The notes beneath the pieces were generated by a model. It worked only from the letters and a program-made list of their open reading frames with translations, was not told the DNA's origin and ran no database searches. A DNA stretch of 64,000 nucleotides from Flavobacterium branchiicola (GTDB taxonomy: Bacteria > Bacteroidota > Bacteroidia > Flavobacteriales > Flavobacteriaceae), in the NCBI RefSeq assembly GCF_018383905.1, contig NZ_JAGYWA010000002.1:1-64000 (forward strand). Reading direction: 5' to 3'. The translations under genes and the position numbers were made by a program. Shown here piece by piece: positions 8,254-15,973 of this stretch. The stretch's first letter is position 1. Each line of letters starts with the position of its first letter.

Positions 8254-8269
8254 AATCTACTCTTGTTTT
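8228..8269. terminator. Bidirectional terminator between convergent genes
   Basis: An 11-bp perfect stem, AAAACAAGAGT at 8228-8238 and ACTCTTGTTTT at 8259-8269, has A-run and T-run flanks. Its left arm overlaps the last codons of the membrane protein gene ending at 8253. It faces the SCO gene ending at 8295. Confidence 0.7.
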
Positions 8270-8294
8270 TACACTAATCAACCTATTTAAATAT

Positions 8295-8891
8295 CTATAT
8301 TTTTCCTGCTTCCTGATTTATTGTTGTGATTGTTTTTTCATTGTTTACCCCCAAACCTTCTTGCTGAAAAATCAATTCTCCTTCCGGATTAAAAACACTT
8401 ATAATGTTGGAGTGTGAAAAATCGATTGGAGAAATCTGCTTATAATTAACAGCTAAAACTGCTGCAAACTCGCGAGTATTTTCTTCAGATGAGCGAAGGA
8501 AAATCCAGGGATACTGATTCATTTTATTAGCAATTGCAAACGATTTTAATCTTTCAGGAGTATCGGTTTTCGGATCAATACTGACTAAAATCAATTTTAC
8601 ATGTTGTTTTGTTTTTTTATCCAGTTTTGATTCAATATCGCGCATATCGGCAACCAGTCTTGGGCAGGCGGCTTTGCAACTTGTATAAATCATCACCATT
8701 ACCACAACATTTCCTCTAAGCGATTTTAATTCAATGTCTTTTCCATCTTGAGTATTCCATTTAGAAGGCAGATTATAAATGGATAAATCACTAATTTCTT
8801 TTTTTGTTTCTGCTTTAGCCTCTTTTTTATCCGCTTCTTTACAGCTGTAAAAAGAGAAGATGAGAATAAAAGCAAGTATTATTTTTTTCAT
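8295..8891 (-). CDS. SCO1/SenC-type copper chaperone lipoprotein
   Basis: A lipobox (FYSCKE, C17) is followed by a thioredoxin-fold SCO domain (about 35-190). The copper-binding CxxxC is C72-C76 in YTSCKAACPRL, and the partner histidine is H160 in DFSHSN. The sequence LVSIDPKTDTPERL is typical of the family. SCO proteins load copper or maintain cysteine redox state in copper enzymes. It is the last gene of the leftward nirK operon, 15 bases behind the FGE-like gene, so the probable client is the neighbouring nitrite reductase rather than cytochrome oxidase. Length (198 residues) is normal. Confidence 0.9.
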   Translation of the reverse strand: MKKIILAFILIFSFYSCKEADKKEAKAETKKEISDLSIYNLPSKWNTQDGKDIELKSLRGNVVVMVMIYTSCKAACPRLVADMRDIESKLDKKTKQHVKLILVSIDPKTDTPERLKSFAIANKMNQYPWIFLRSSEENTREFAAVLAVNYKQISPIDFSHSNIISVFNPEGELIFQQEGLGVNNEKTITTINQEAGKI

Positions 8892-8906
8892 TGTAATTAA
8901 TTAAGG

Positions 8907-9689
8907 TTAGATTTTCGGTTTTGTTGTACTGGCACATCTAAAACTAAGATTTCGGGTAGAATACTGCGCTTTTAAGCTACCTCTAAAGGCATATCGCATA
9001 AAGGCGGCATAATCCATTAAATCGGTAGCATTTACCGACGCACTTCCGCAAAACAGGTTTTTGTCACTACTCTTATCTTTTCGGGATTCTCCAGATAAAA
9101 AAATACTGTTGAAGTCAGAAGTCCATTCCCAGACTAAACCGTGCATGTCATAAACTCCCCAATAATTTTTGAACGTTTTTCCAATTTCATTTTCATACGC
9201 TTTTGATTTTTCGTACCACGATAAAATATACTGGTTGAACTCTTTTTTTGTCCGGGCATCGATTTTCTTTTCATCAGCCATTGCAACATATTCCCATTCA
9301 TCCATTGTGGCCAGGCGTTTTCCTTCGCATTCGCAGTATTTTTTTGCTGCAAACCAAGAAACACTTGTTACGGGCGAATTAGGATTTGCTTCTCCAAAAT
9401 CAGAATCAGTTTTCCAGTAGGATAAATAGCTTTTATCGGCAAAAATGCCTTTAATTTTTGATTTACTATAAGAAGGATTTTTTTTGACGAATGCTAAAAA
9501 CTCCCGATTTGTTACCGGATAAATGTCGATGTAAAAAGATTTTACAACGACAGGTTTTTTAGAAGTGGCCCCATAAAGAGGGACAAAAGATCCCTCTTTT
9601 ATGAGAACCATTCCTGCTTCCTGCGCCTTTGCTGCAACAGTAAGCATAAAGAAAAAGATAGTTGTTAGTATGAAAACGTATTTTTTCAT
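8907..9689 (-). CDS. nirV: NirV-like protein of the formylglycine-generating-enzyme (SUMF1) fold
   Basis: A signal peptide (about 1-22, ending AKAQ) precedes an FGE-sulfatase domain. Family marks are MVLIKEGSFVP, YIDIYPVTNREFLAFV, PVTSVSWFAAKKYCEC, GKRLATMDEWEYVA, WGVYDMHGLVWEWTSD and the end NLSFRCAS. The pair of cysteines that form the copper/redox site of true FGE, just before the final FRC, appears absent (MRYAFRGSL there), so sulfatase maturation is unlikely. NirV proteins of this fold are known beside nirK in Proteobacteria, with unclear function. It lies between nirK (16 bases) and SCO (15 bases) in one operon. Confidence 0.8.
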   Translation of the reverse strand: MKKYVFILTTIFFFMLTVAAKAQEAGMVLIKEGSFVPLYGATSKKPVVVKSFYIDIYPVTNREFLAFVKKNPSYSKSKIKGIFADKSYLSYWKTDSDFGEANPNSPVTSVSWFAAKKYCECEGKRLATMDEWEYVAMADEKKIDARTKKEFNQYILSWYEKSKAYENEIGKTFKNYWGVYDMHGLVWEWTSDFNSIFLSGESRKDKSSDKNLFCGSASVNATDLMDYAAFMRYAFRGSLKAQYSTRNLSFRCASTTKPKI

Positions 9690-9705
9690 GCTGTTAGTTT
9701 TGCTG

Positions 9706-11151
9706 TTATCTTAGCGCTTTTACCATTTCTGGTGTAATTTCTGTTTTATTATTTCCCCAACTGCTGTAAATGTAAGTCAGCACATTTGCGATTTCATCGT
9801 CAGATAAATTCTGAGAAGGCATTACATTGTTGTATTTTTTACCATTAACAGTAACTTCTCCGGTTAGACCGTGCAGGATCGTTTTAATTGCACGTTTAGA
9901 ATCGGCGTTTAAATAATCTGATTTTGCCAAAGGAGGGAAAGTACTCGGAATACCTTGTCCCTCAGATTGGTGACAAGCGAAACAAGTTGTTCCAAAAATT
10001 TCCTTACCGATTTTTACTTTTTCTTCAACAATACGTTTCGGAATTGCAACTTTTGCAGTAGATTCTCCCGGCATTTTCTGAATTGTTCCGCCTTCAGGTA
10101 AATAAATACCTTCCTGAATAGTTCCTGAATAAATGTTTTTATTTTCATTTCCTTCCACTTTCAACATTCCAAGTGCACCTTTATTAAATGCTCTGAAAAT
10201 CGAGTGATCCACCAGAATAAAAGTTCCCGGAGTTTCTACTTTAAAATCTACAATGGCAGCGCCGCCGGCAGGAATTAAAGTAGTTTGCACATTTTTATTA
10301 ATTGTGCTTCCGCCTTCAACATGTACACTGTCAAATATTTCACCAATCACGTGGAAAGAAGAAACCAGATTTGGTCCGCCATTTCCAACATACAAACGAA
10401 CCGTTTCACCTACTTTTGCAGTCAATTCATTTCCATTGGTTAAAGCTCCAACTTTACCATTAAATACTACATAATCAGGTGTTTCTTTTACCGCTTTATT
10501 CATGTCAAATGCCTGAAGCCCTTTTGCTCCATATTCTCCCTGAGTATAAAAGTCTCCCTGCATAACATAGTATTCTTTGTCTACAGGAGGAAGTCCGCCT
10601 TCCGGTTCAACCAAAATCAATCCGTACATACCGTTTGCAATATGCATTCCAACAGGAGCTGTGGCACAATGATATACATATAATCCAGGATTGATTACTT
10701 TAAAACTGAATACTTTTTCATGTCCTGGTGCTACAAGTGAAGAAGTTGCTCCACCACCTGGGCCGGTTACAGCATGTAAATCTATATTGTGTGGTAATTT
10801 GTTATCAGGATGGTTTTTTAAGTGAAATTCAACTTCATCACCTACACGAGTTCTGATGAAACTTCCCGGAACAGAACCTCCAAATGTCCAATAAGTATAT
10901 TTTACACCATCGGTCATTGTACCTTCTTGTTCTTTTATTTCCATGTTTAATTTCAACTTCATGGCGGTTCTGTTTCCAACCGGTTTTGGAACATGGGGTG
11001 GTGCGGTAAGCTCGGCTTCCATTTCTCCTTCGGTCATAATGTCTGCGTAATTTGCAGCTTCATTTTTTTTGCAACTGCCTAATAATAGCAGCATAAAAAA
11101 CGAACATATAAGAATGCCCATTTTACTCGTAATTGTGTAATTCCTTGTCAT
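9706..11151 (-). CDS. nirK: Copper nitrite reductase with C-terminal cytochrome c domain
   Basis: The 481-residue lipoprotein (lipobox LLGSC, C27) reduces nitrite to NO. Two cupredoxin domains span about 60-340. Type 1 copper ligands are H121, C162, H170 and M175; type 2 ligands are H126, H161 and H316; the catalytic residues correspond to D124 and H267. All are visible in LPHNIDLHA, YHCATAPVGMHIANGM, SFHVIG and LVDHSIF. A linker leads to a class I cytochrome c domain (about 380-470) with C390-x2-C393-H394 and probable axial M444, giving a built-in electron donor. It heads an operon with the nirV-like and SCO genes. Its promoter overlaps operator site 3, so it is probably under the same NO-responsive control as norZ. 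Confidence 0.96.
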   Translation of the reverse strand: MTRNYTITSKMGILICSFFMLLLLGSCKKNEAANYADIMTEGEMEAELTAPPHVPKPVGNRTAMKLKLNMEIKEQEGTMTDGVKYTYWTFGGSVPGSFIRTRVGDEVEFHLKNHPDNKLPHNIDLHAVTGPGGGATSSLVAPGHEKVFSFKVINPGLYVYHCATAPVGMHIANGMYGLILVEPEGGLPPVDKEYYVMQGDFYTQGEYGAKGLQAFDMNKAVKETPDYVVFNGKVGALTNGNELTAKVGETVRLYVGNGGPNLVSSFHVIGEIFDSVHVEGGSTINKNVQTTLIPAGGAAIVDFKVETPGTFILVDHSIFRAFNKGALGMLKVEGNENKNIYSGTIQEGIYLPEGGTIQKMPGESTAKVAIPKRIVEEKVKIGKEIFGTTCFACHQSEGQGIPSTFPPLAKSDYLNADSKRAIKTILHGLTGEVTVNGKKYNNVMPSQNLSDDEIANVLTYIYSSWGNNKTEITPEMVKALR

Positions 11152-11185
11152 GATATTGTGGTTTTGTTTTCGTTTAAATCTAGAT

Positions 11186-11193
11186 CAAAAATA
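11186..11193 (-). promoter_or_regulatory. Promoter of the nirK operon
   Basis: The minus-strand octamer TATTTTTG matches TAnnTTTG, 34 bases before the ATG at 11151, and overlaps the edge of operator site 3. No clear -33 element was seen. Confidence 0.55.
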
Positions 11194-11213
11194 AAAGACA
11201 ATTTTATCTTTTA
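11192..11213. promoter_or_regulatory. Palindromic operator, site 3 (nirK operon)
   Basis: Half-sites TAAAAGACAA and TTATCTTTTA flank a two-base centre. It shares its outer seven bases on each side with site 2 and nearly so with site 1. It lies 41 bases before the nirK start and overlaps the -7 box, a repressor position. Confidence 0.75.
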
Positions 11214-11362
11214 TTATGATAAAAATCATGGTTTAGAGATAAGTATATCATTAAATTCGAAATAGCAAAAATAATTAGTTAAGTTTAATCCTGTTAATAA
11301 TTTAAACGTGAATTATTTTTAATAAAAGTAAATGAGGGTCTTCATTTTAAATTAATAATGAT

Positions 11363-11370
11363 TATTTTTG
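11363..11370 (+). promoter_or_regulatory. Promoter of the alpha-oxoamine synthase gene
   Basis: TATTTTTG matches the -7 consensus and lies 38 bases before the ATG at 11409. Confidence 0.55.
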
Positions 11371-11408
11371 CTCGCTGATTTAAGTTAAAAAAATTACTAC
11401 ACTATATT

Positions 11409-12668
11409 ATGGTAAAAGATTTATTCGAAAGAATTCAGGACAATAAAGGACCTTTAGGAAAATGGGCTTCTCAGGCAGAAGGCTATTATGTTTTCCCAAA
11501 GTTAGAAGGAGAGTTGGGTCCTCGAATGACTTTTCACGGAAAAAATATTTTAAACTGGAGTTTAAATGATTATTTAGGTTTAGCAAATCATCCAGAAGTT
11601 CGTCAGGCAGATACAGATGCAGCAATTCAGTTTGGTGCAGCTTATCCAATGGGAGCTCGTATGATGTCTGGACACACTACTTACCACGAACAATTAGAAA
11701 ATGAATTAGCAGAGTTCGTAATGAAAGAATCTGCTTATTTATTGAATTTTGGTTACCAGGGAATGGTGTCTATTATTGATGCTTTGGTTACTAAAAATGA
11801 CATTATTGTTTATGATGTAGATTCACATGCTTGTATCATTGATGGTGTTCGTTTACACATGGGTAAGCGTTTCACATACAAACACAATGATCTTGAAAGT
11901 ATGGAGAAAAACCTGCAGCGTGCCACTAAAATGGCAGAAGAAACTGGCGGAGGTATTTTATTTATTACCGAAGGTGTTTTTGGAATGCGTGGACAGCAAG
12001 GGAAATTGAAAGAAATTGTTGCATTAAAGCAAAAATACAATTTCCGTTTATTGGTTGATGATGCACATGGTTTTGGTACATTAGGTAAAACTGGTGCCGG
12101 AGCAGGTGAGGAGCAGGGAGTTCAGGCAGATATTGATGTTTACTTCTCTACTTTTGCAAAATCTATGGCTAATATTGGAGCTTTTGTAGCAGCTGATAAA
12201 TCAGTTATTGATTATTTAAAATACAATTTACGTTCTCAAATGTTTGCTAAAGCATTACCAATGATTCAAACAATTGGTTCTTTGAAACGTTTAGAGTTAT
12301 TACGTAAATCATCAGCTATTAAAGATAAACTTTGGGAAAACGTAAATGCATTGCAAAACGGTCTTAAAGAAAAAGGATTTAATATTGGAGATACAAACAC
12401 TTGTATTACTCCGGTTTACTTAGAAGGAAGTATTCCTGAAGCAATGGTAATGGTAAATGATTTAAGAGAAAACTACGGTATTTTCCTTTCTATTGTTGTT
12501 TATCCGGTTATTCCAAAAGGAATTATCTTGTTGAGAATGATTCCAACAGCTTCTCATACTTTGGCTGATATTGATGAAACATTAACTGCTTTCGAAGCAA
12601 TTCGTGAGAAATTAGTTAACGGAACTTATAAAGAAATTGCAGAACGTACAACTGTTGACGTTTCGTAA
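11409..12668 (+). CDS. Alpha-oxoamine synthase, serine palmitoyltransferase-like (PLP enzyme)
   Basis: The 419-residue enzyme belongs to the PLP family that joins an amino acid to an acyl-CoA or acyl-ACP (serine palmitoyltransferase, KBL, BioF, HemA). The cofactor lysine is K251 in STFAKSMANIGAF. The acidic pyridine-N partner and histidine are in LLVDDAHGFG (about 215-223), and the stacking histidine is H140 in DVDSHACIIDG. Substrate cannot be read directly. The facing ceramide-synthase-like gene at 13374-14492 favours serine palmitoyltransferase, or a cysteate-using version for capnine-type sulfonolipids of gliding Flavobacteria. 2-Amino-3-ketobutyrate CoA ligase is a common automatic label but no threonine dehydrogenase is adjacent. 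It is monocistronic with a terminator at 12708-12740. Confidence 0.85.
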   Translation: MVKDLFERIQDNKGPLGKWASQAEGYYVFPKLEGELGPRMTFHGKNILNWSLNDYLGLANHPEVRQADTDAAIQFGAAYPMGARMMSGHTTYHEQLENELAEFVMKESAYLLNFGYQGMVSIIDALVTKNDIIVYDVDSHACIIDGVRLHMGKRFTYKHNDLESMEKNLQRATKMAEETGGGILFITEGVFGMRGQQGKLKEIVALKQKYNFRLLVDDAHGFGTLGKTGAGAGEEQGVQADIDVYFSTFAKSMANIGAFVAADKSVIDYLKYNLRSQMFAKALPMIQTIGSLKRLELLRKSSAIKDKLWENVNALQNGLKEKGFNIGDTNTCITPVYLEGSIPEAMVMVNDLRENYGIFLSIVVYPVIPKGIILLRMIPTASHTLADIDETLTAFEAIREKLVNGTYKEIAERTTVDVS

Positions 12669-12707
12669 TTGAATATAAAAATAAATTCCTTTAGTGGGAA
12701 TTATGTA

Positions 12708-12740
12708 AAAAAATCCATTCGTTATGCGAATGGATTTTTT
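12708..12740 (+). terminator. Terminator after the oxoamine synthase gene
   Basis: AAAAAATCCATTCG and its exact inverse surround a five-base loop, followed by T-run. The same stem sequence recurs at 13293-13330. Confidence 0.85.
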
Positions 12741-12790
12741 TTATTTAAGGTAACTTTATATCATAATCAACAAAATAAAAATAAAGAATT

Positions 12791-13273
12791 ATGAAAAAAG
12801 CAGTAATTATAACAACCCTTATTTTAACAGTCCTTATTTCATGTAAAAAAGCAACTGAGACCGAACCTGTACAAATTGAACCGAAAGCTCCAAAAGAAGC
12901 TGAAATCATTGAGCCAGCAGGCGATCAGTGCTATGAGTGGAAATCAAATGGAAGCGTTATCGCAATGAGTTTTAATGTGAATTCTCATCAGGAAGTAAAT
13001 GGAAAATTAAGCTATAATTTGGTTGTAAAAGACAAAAACGAAGGTACTTTGATAGGGAATATGAAAGGCGACACACTTATTGCTGATTATACTTTTATGT
13101 CAGAAGGAGTTTCTTCTGTTAGAGAAGTTGTTTTCCTTCAAAAAGATGGCGCTTTAATCGAAGGTTATGGCGATGTAGCATCAGCAAACGATAAAGTTAC
13201 TTTTAAAGATAAAACAAAATTGAAATTTGACCAGAAAAATACTTTAACCAAAGTAGATTGCAAAGTAGAGTAA
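12791..13273 (+). CDS. Small lipoprotein of unknown function
   Basis: The 160-residue protein has a signal peptide and lipobox (VLISCKKA, C18), a short Glu/Pro-rich linker, and a compact beta-rich domain (about 45-160) starting GDQCYEWKSNG. Two cysteines, in DQCYEW and the final VDCKVE, could pair. Alternating strands (VNGKLSYNLVVKDKNEGTLIG) suggest a small sandwich or barrel. No function can be assigned. It is a single gene bracketed by two terminator hairpins with the same stem sequence. Confidence 0.75.
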   Translation: MKKAVIITTLILTVLISCKKATETEPVQIEPKAPKEAEIIEPAGDQCYEWKSNGSVIAMSFNVNSHQEVNGKLSYNLVVKDKNEGTLIGNMKGDTLIADYTFMSEGVSSVREVVFLQKDGALIEGYGDVASANDKVTFKDKTKLKFDQKNTLTKVDCKVE

Positions 13274-13292
13274 ACAGAGTTTTTATTTTAAT

Positions 13293-13330
13293 AAAAAATC
13301 CATTCGTTTTGGGGACGAATGGATTTTTTT
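13293..13330. terminator. Bidirectional terminator between convergent genes
   Basis: AAAAAATCCATTCGT pairs perfectly with ACGAATGGATTTTTT around a seven-base loop. It serves the lipoprotein gene and perhaps the leftward gene ending at 13374. Confidence 0.8.
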
Positions 13331-13373
13331 ATGTTTCTAAAATAACAATGTAAATTATTTCACATTTTACTTT

Positions 13374-14492
13374 TTACAAGTTTTTTAAATAAGTTTTTCT
13401 TTGACAGTGAATTTTCGGATCAAAGTTTTTCCAAAGTAAATGGATGGCATTATTTTCTAATAATTCAGGAGTTCTGATGCAGGTTTGAATTCCTTTCTCT
13501 GAAAAAGTTTTGTAATACTCATCGAAAATAATAGCAGTAACACCTTTGTTTTGGTAATCAGGATGAACTCCGATTAAGTAAAAAACCACGTCTTTACTCT
13601 TTTTTCTGGCTCTCAATAAATGAATAAATCCAAACGGAAATAACTTTCCTTTTGCTTTTTGTAAAGCCTCAGAAAAACTAGGCATCACAATACTAAAAGC
13701 TACCAGTTTATCGTCTTTATCCACTACAAATTTGATGTATTCCGGATTGATAAAGCTGATGTACTTCTTTTTAAAATACTCTTTTTGAACATCAGAAATA
13801 GCAACGAAAGAAGCTAGTTTTTCATACGATTCATTAAACAAATCAAACATTTTGTCTACGTGAGGCATAATGTCTTTTGTTTTGGTGAAAGTAAGTGATC
13901 GTAAACCGTATCGTTTTTTGATTAATTCCTGTGCTTTAAGGAAAAATTCAGGTTTAACATTTGAAAATGGAAAAATACTTTCAATATATTGTTTCTCAAC
14001 CTGAAAGCCTAATTGTTCAAAGTGCGTTACATAATAAGGATGGTTGTACCATGTAATCATAGTTCCCATTTGATCGTAACCTTCTGTAAGTACACCTACT
14101 TTGTCCAGATTAGAAAATCCCATCGGACCTTCGGCGTGCTCCAGATTATGTTTTCGGCCTAATTCGTATACTTTTTCAAGCAATGCTTTTGTTACTTCAA
14201 TATCATCAATTACATCAAACCAACCAAAACGAACTTTTCTTTTATGTTGATTATTTACTTCTGCCCAGTTGATAATCGCAGTAATTCTTCCAACGATCTG
14301 ATCACCTTTATATGCCATATAAAAATAAGCTTCGGCATTATCAAAAGCGGGATTTTTTGTTTTATTAAAAGATTCCAGTTCATCAGCAATAATAGGTGGT
14401 ACCCAATATGGATTGTCTTTATAAAGTGAAAACGGAAACTTGATATAATCAGTTAATTCTTTTTTGGTTTTGGCTTCTTTAATTGTAATCAT
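13374..14492 (-). CDS. Large GNAT-like acyltransferase, bacterial ceramide synthase (bCerS)-like
   Basis: The 372-residue protein has an N-terminal domain with PFSLYKDNPYWVPPI (about 20-34) and AEAYFYMAYKGDQIVGRITA (about 54-73). It also has a C-terminal GNAT core with VVFYLIGVHPDYQNKGVTAIIFDEYY (about 298-323). This two-part arrangement and the NPxWVPP phrase match a family often labelled 'dATP pyrophosphohydrolase', to which I believe the Caulobacter ceramide synthase bCerS belongs; that assignment is from memory. If correct, it N-acylates a sphingoid base made by the oxoamine synthase at 11409-12668. The two genes converge with one small lipoprotein gene between them. A GNAT acting on another amine is the alternative. 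Confidence 0.6.
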   Translation of the reverse strand: MITIKEAKTKKELTDYIKFPFSLYKDNPYWVPPIIADELESFNKTKNPAFDNAEAYFYMAYKGDQIVGRITAIINWAEVNNQHKRKVRFGWFDVIDDIEVTKALLEKVYELGRKHNLEHAEGPMGFSNLDKVGVLTEGYDQMGTMITWYNHPYYVTHFEQLGFQVEKQYIESIFPFSNVKPEFFLKAQELIKKRYGLRSLTFTKTKDIMPHVDKMFDLFNESYEKLASFVAISDVQKEYFKKKYISFINPEYIKFVVDKDDKLVAFSIVMPSFSEALQKAKGKLFPFGFIHLLRARKKSKDVVFYLIGVHPDYQNKGVTAIIFDEYYKTFSEKGIQTCIRTPELLENNAIHLLWKNFDPKIHCQRKTYLKNL

Positions 14493-14541
14493 TCAAATGG
14501 TATTATAAGTGTCTCTTATTTAGAGCGCTTTGATTGTAATT

Positions 14542-15510
14542 TTATTCGTATTTCGATTTACGTTTTCTTTCTTTTTCCTGATAATCAATTTCTTTTTCGT
14601 TTTCAGGATTCTTTTTGGCCTTATCATTATTTTTAGCTGCGATTTGTTTTTCTTTATACCAACCGTCGTAGCGCCATGATATACCAACTCCGCCGTATAA
14701 TAACGATGGTGTATTTTTGAAATTGGTACTTATTGAAGCATCAACTTGCATATTTGGTGAAAGGAGGTAAGCAGCGCCCCCACGAACAATTGCATCACTG
14801 TAAAAATCGCTTTTGTAGCCTTGGTTTTCTATAAATCCAGACCATTTTTCATTAAATCCGTGCGTCAAAGTTAATACATATCCGTAACTTGGGTAATCTG
14901 TTCCAATATAATCGGCAATAATATTAGTTACAAAAACCCATCTGCCGCCTCCGAATAAATTTTGAGTAACCAAAGCTACTTTAGGAGAAATCGCTCCGTC
15001 TGGAGAAAAATAATAAGGATTATCAGCGCCAACAAAATTAGCCCCTGCAAATATAGAGACAGCCGGAATTAATTCGCGCCAGTTAAAACTATGATTGGCT
15101 TTGTAACTGTAAATATTAGCTTCTTTTTTATAGTTTTTATAAGGATCGTAAATTAAATATTTGGCTCCCAGTACAGTTTGCTTGAAATTGTTTTTTTTGT
15201 AACTGGTATATGGGGTGTCAAAGTTTTCCATTTGATATTGAAGATCTACAATAAACTCCAATTGTTCCAGAAAAGCACCATATCTAAGGGTTAAATCGGT
15301 TCCGAAACCGCTGGCATCATAATCTAATAAATCATGTTTTTCTTTGATGCCATAAATGCCAAATTCAGCCTGAATTACCGATTTTCCAACGGCATAAGCA
15401 GACATAGTTTCGCCCGGACGATTCGAATTAATCACATCTGTGTATTGTGCGAAAAAAAGTTGTGGAATAAAAAATAGAGTGGTAAAGAGTAAGTTTTTAA
15501 TTTTCAACAT
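14542..15510 (-). CDS. Outer-membrane transporter-like protein (phenol-degradation MetA type)
   Basis: A signal peptide (about 1-21, ending FFAQ) is followed by a beta-barrel-like sequence of alternating strands (INSNRPGETMSAYAVGKSVIQAEFGIYG, LTLRYGAFLEQLEFIVDLQYQ and others), as in the MetA-pathway transporter-like family common in Bacteroidota. After the barrel (about 285 residues) comes a highly charged Lys/Glu tail ending KERKRKSKYE, which is unusual for an outer-membrane protein and probably periplasmic. Substrate unknown. It lies upstream of the ceramide-synthase-like gene by 49 bases, and the two may be co-transcribed. Confidence 0.75.
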   Translation of the reverse strand: MLKIKNLLFTTLFFIPQLFFAQYTDVINSNRPGETMSAYAVGKSVIQAEFGIYGIKEKHDLLDYDASGFGTDLTLRYGAFLEQLEFIVDLQYQMENFDTPYTSYKKNNFKQTVLGAKYLIYDPYKNYKKEANIYSYKANHSFNWRELIPAVSIFAGANFVGADNPYYFSPDGAISPKVALVTQNLFGGGRWVFVTNIIADYIGTDYPSYGYVLTLTHGFNEKWSGFIENQGYKSDFYSDAIVRGGAAYLLSPNMQVDASISTNFKNTPSLLYGGVGISWRYDGWYKEKQIAAKNNDKAKKNPENEKEIDYQEKERKRKSKYE

Positions 15511-15546
15511 AAATGTATTTTTTTATTAAAAAGCTATAACGCATTT

Positions 15547-15554
15547 CAAATGTA
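15547..15554 (-). promoter_or_regulatory. Promoter of the outer-membrane protein gene
   Basis: The minus-strand octamer TACATTTG matches TAnnTTTG, 36 bases before the ATG at 15510. Confidence 0.5.
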
Positions 15555-15609
15555 AGATATTTTATTATTTATTTAAGATTGTTAATTTAATTTTAAACAA
15601 CGGATTTAT

Positions 15610-15617
15610 TAATTTTG
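15610..15617 (+). promoter_or_regulatory. Promoter of the DUF4834 gene
   Basis: TAATTTTG matches the -7 consensus, 17 bases before the ATG at 15635. It is divergent from the box at 15547-15554. Confidence 0.5.
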
Positions 15618-15634
15618 GCAAAAATTATATAGTT

Positions 15635-15922
15635 ATGCAAGAAGCGTCATTTTCAGGTTTGCTTAGAACCATTATGTGGGTTATAGCTTTTTATTACATT
15701 TTTAAATTTTTGGCTCGAATTTTTTTACCGGTACTGGTTAAGAAAGCGGTTGAAAAGGCAGGAGAAAATTTTTCCAGACAACAACAATACAGTCAGGATA
15801 ATTCATGGCAACAAAATACACGTAGAAATAATGATGAAATAATTATTAATACGGCCAATGAAAAAAATCCTCGTGAAACCAAAAAAGTTGGGGAGTATGT
15901 TGATTACGAAGAAATAGATTAA
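15635..15922 (+). CDS. DUF4834-type single-pass membrane protein
   Basis: The 95-residue protein has one N-terminal membrane helix (about 10-35, TIMWVIAFYYIFKFLARIFLPVL) and a polar Gln/Asn-rich tail (about 45-95) ending GEYVDYEEID. The pattern and length match the DUF4834 family of Bacteroidota, of unknown function. It precedes the YfhO gene on the same strand by 51 bases, an arrangement that I recall as frequent in Flavobacteria. Confidence 0.75.
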   Translation: MQEASFSGLLRTIMWVIAFYYIFKFLARIFLPVLVKKAVEKAGENFSRQQQYSQDNSWQQNTRRNNDEIIINTANEKNPRETKKVGEYVDYEEID

Positions 15923-15973
15923 GTTTGTGTCCTAAAATAATAGGATTCATCATTTAACCCAAACCAGCCTAAA

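Noticed and set aside
11409..12668. Confident assignment as 2-amino-3-ketobutyrate CoA ligase
   Set aside because: No threonine dehydrogenase nearby; the ceramide-synthase-like neighbour makes a lipid role as likely.
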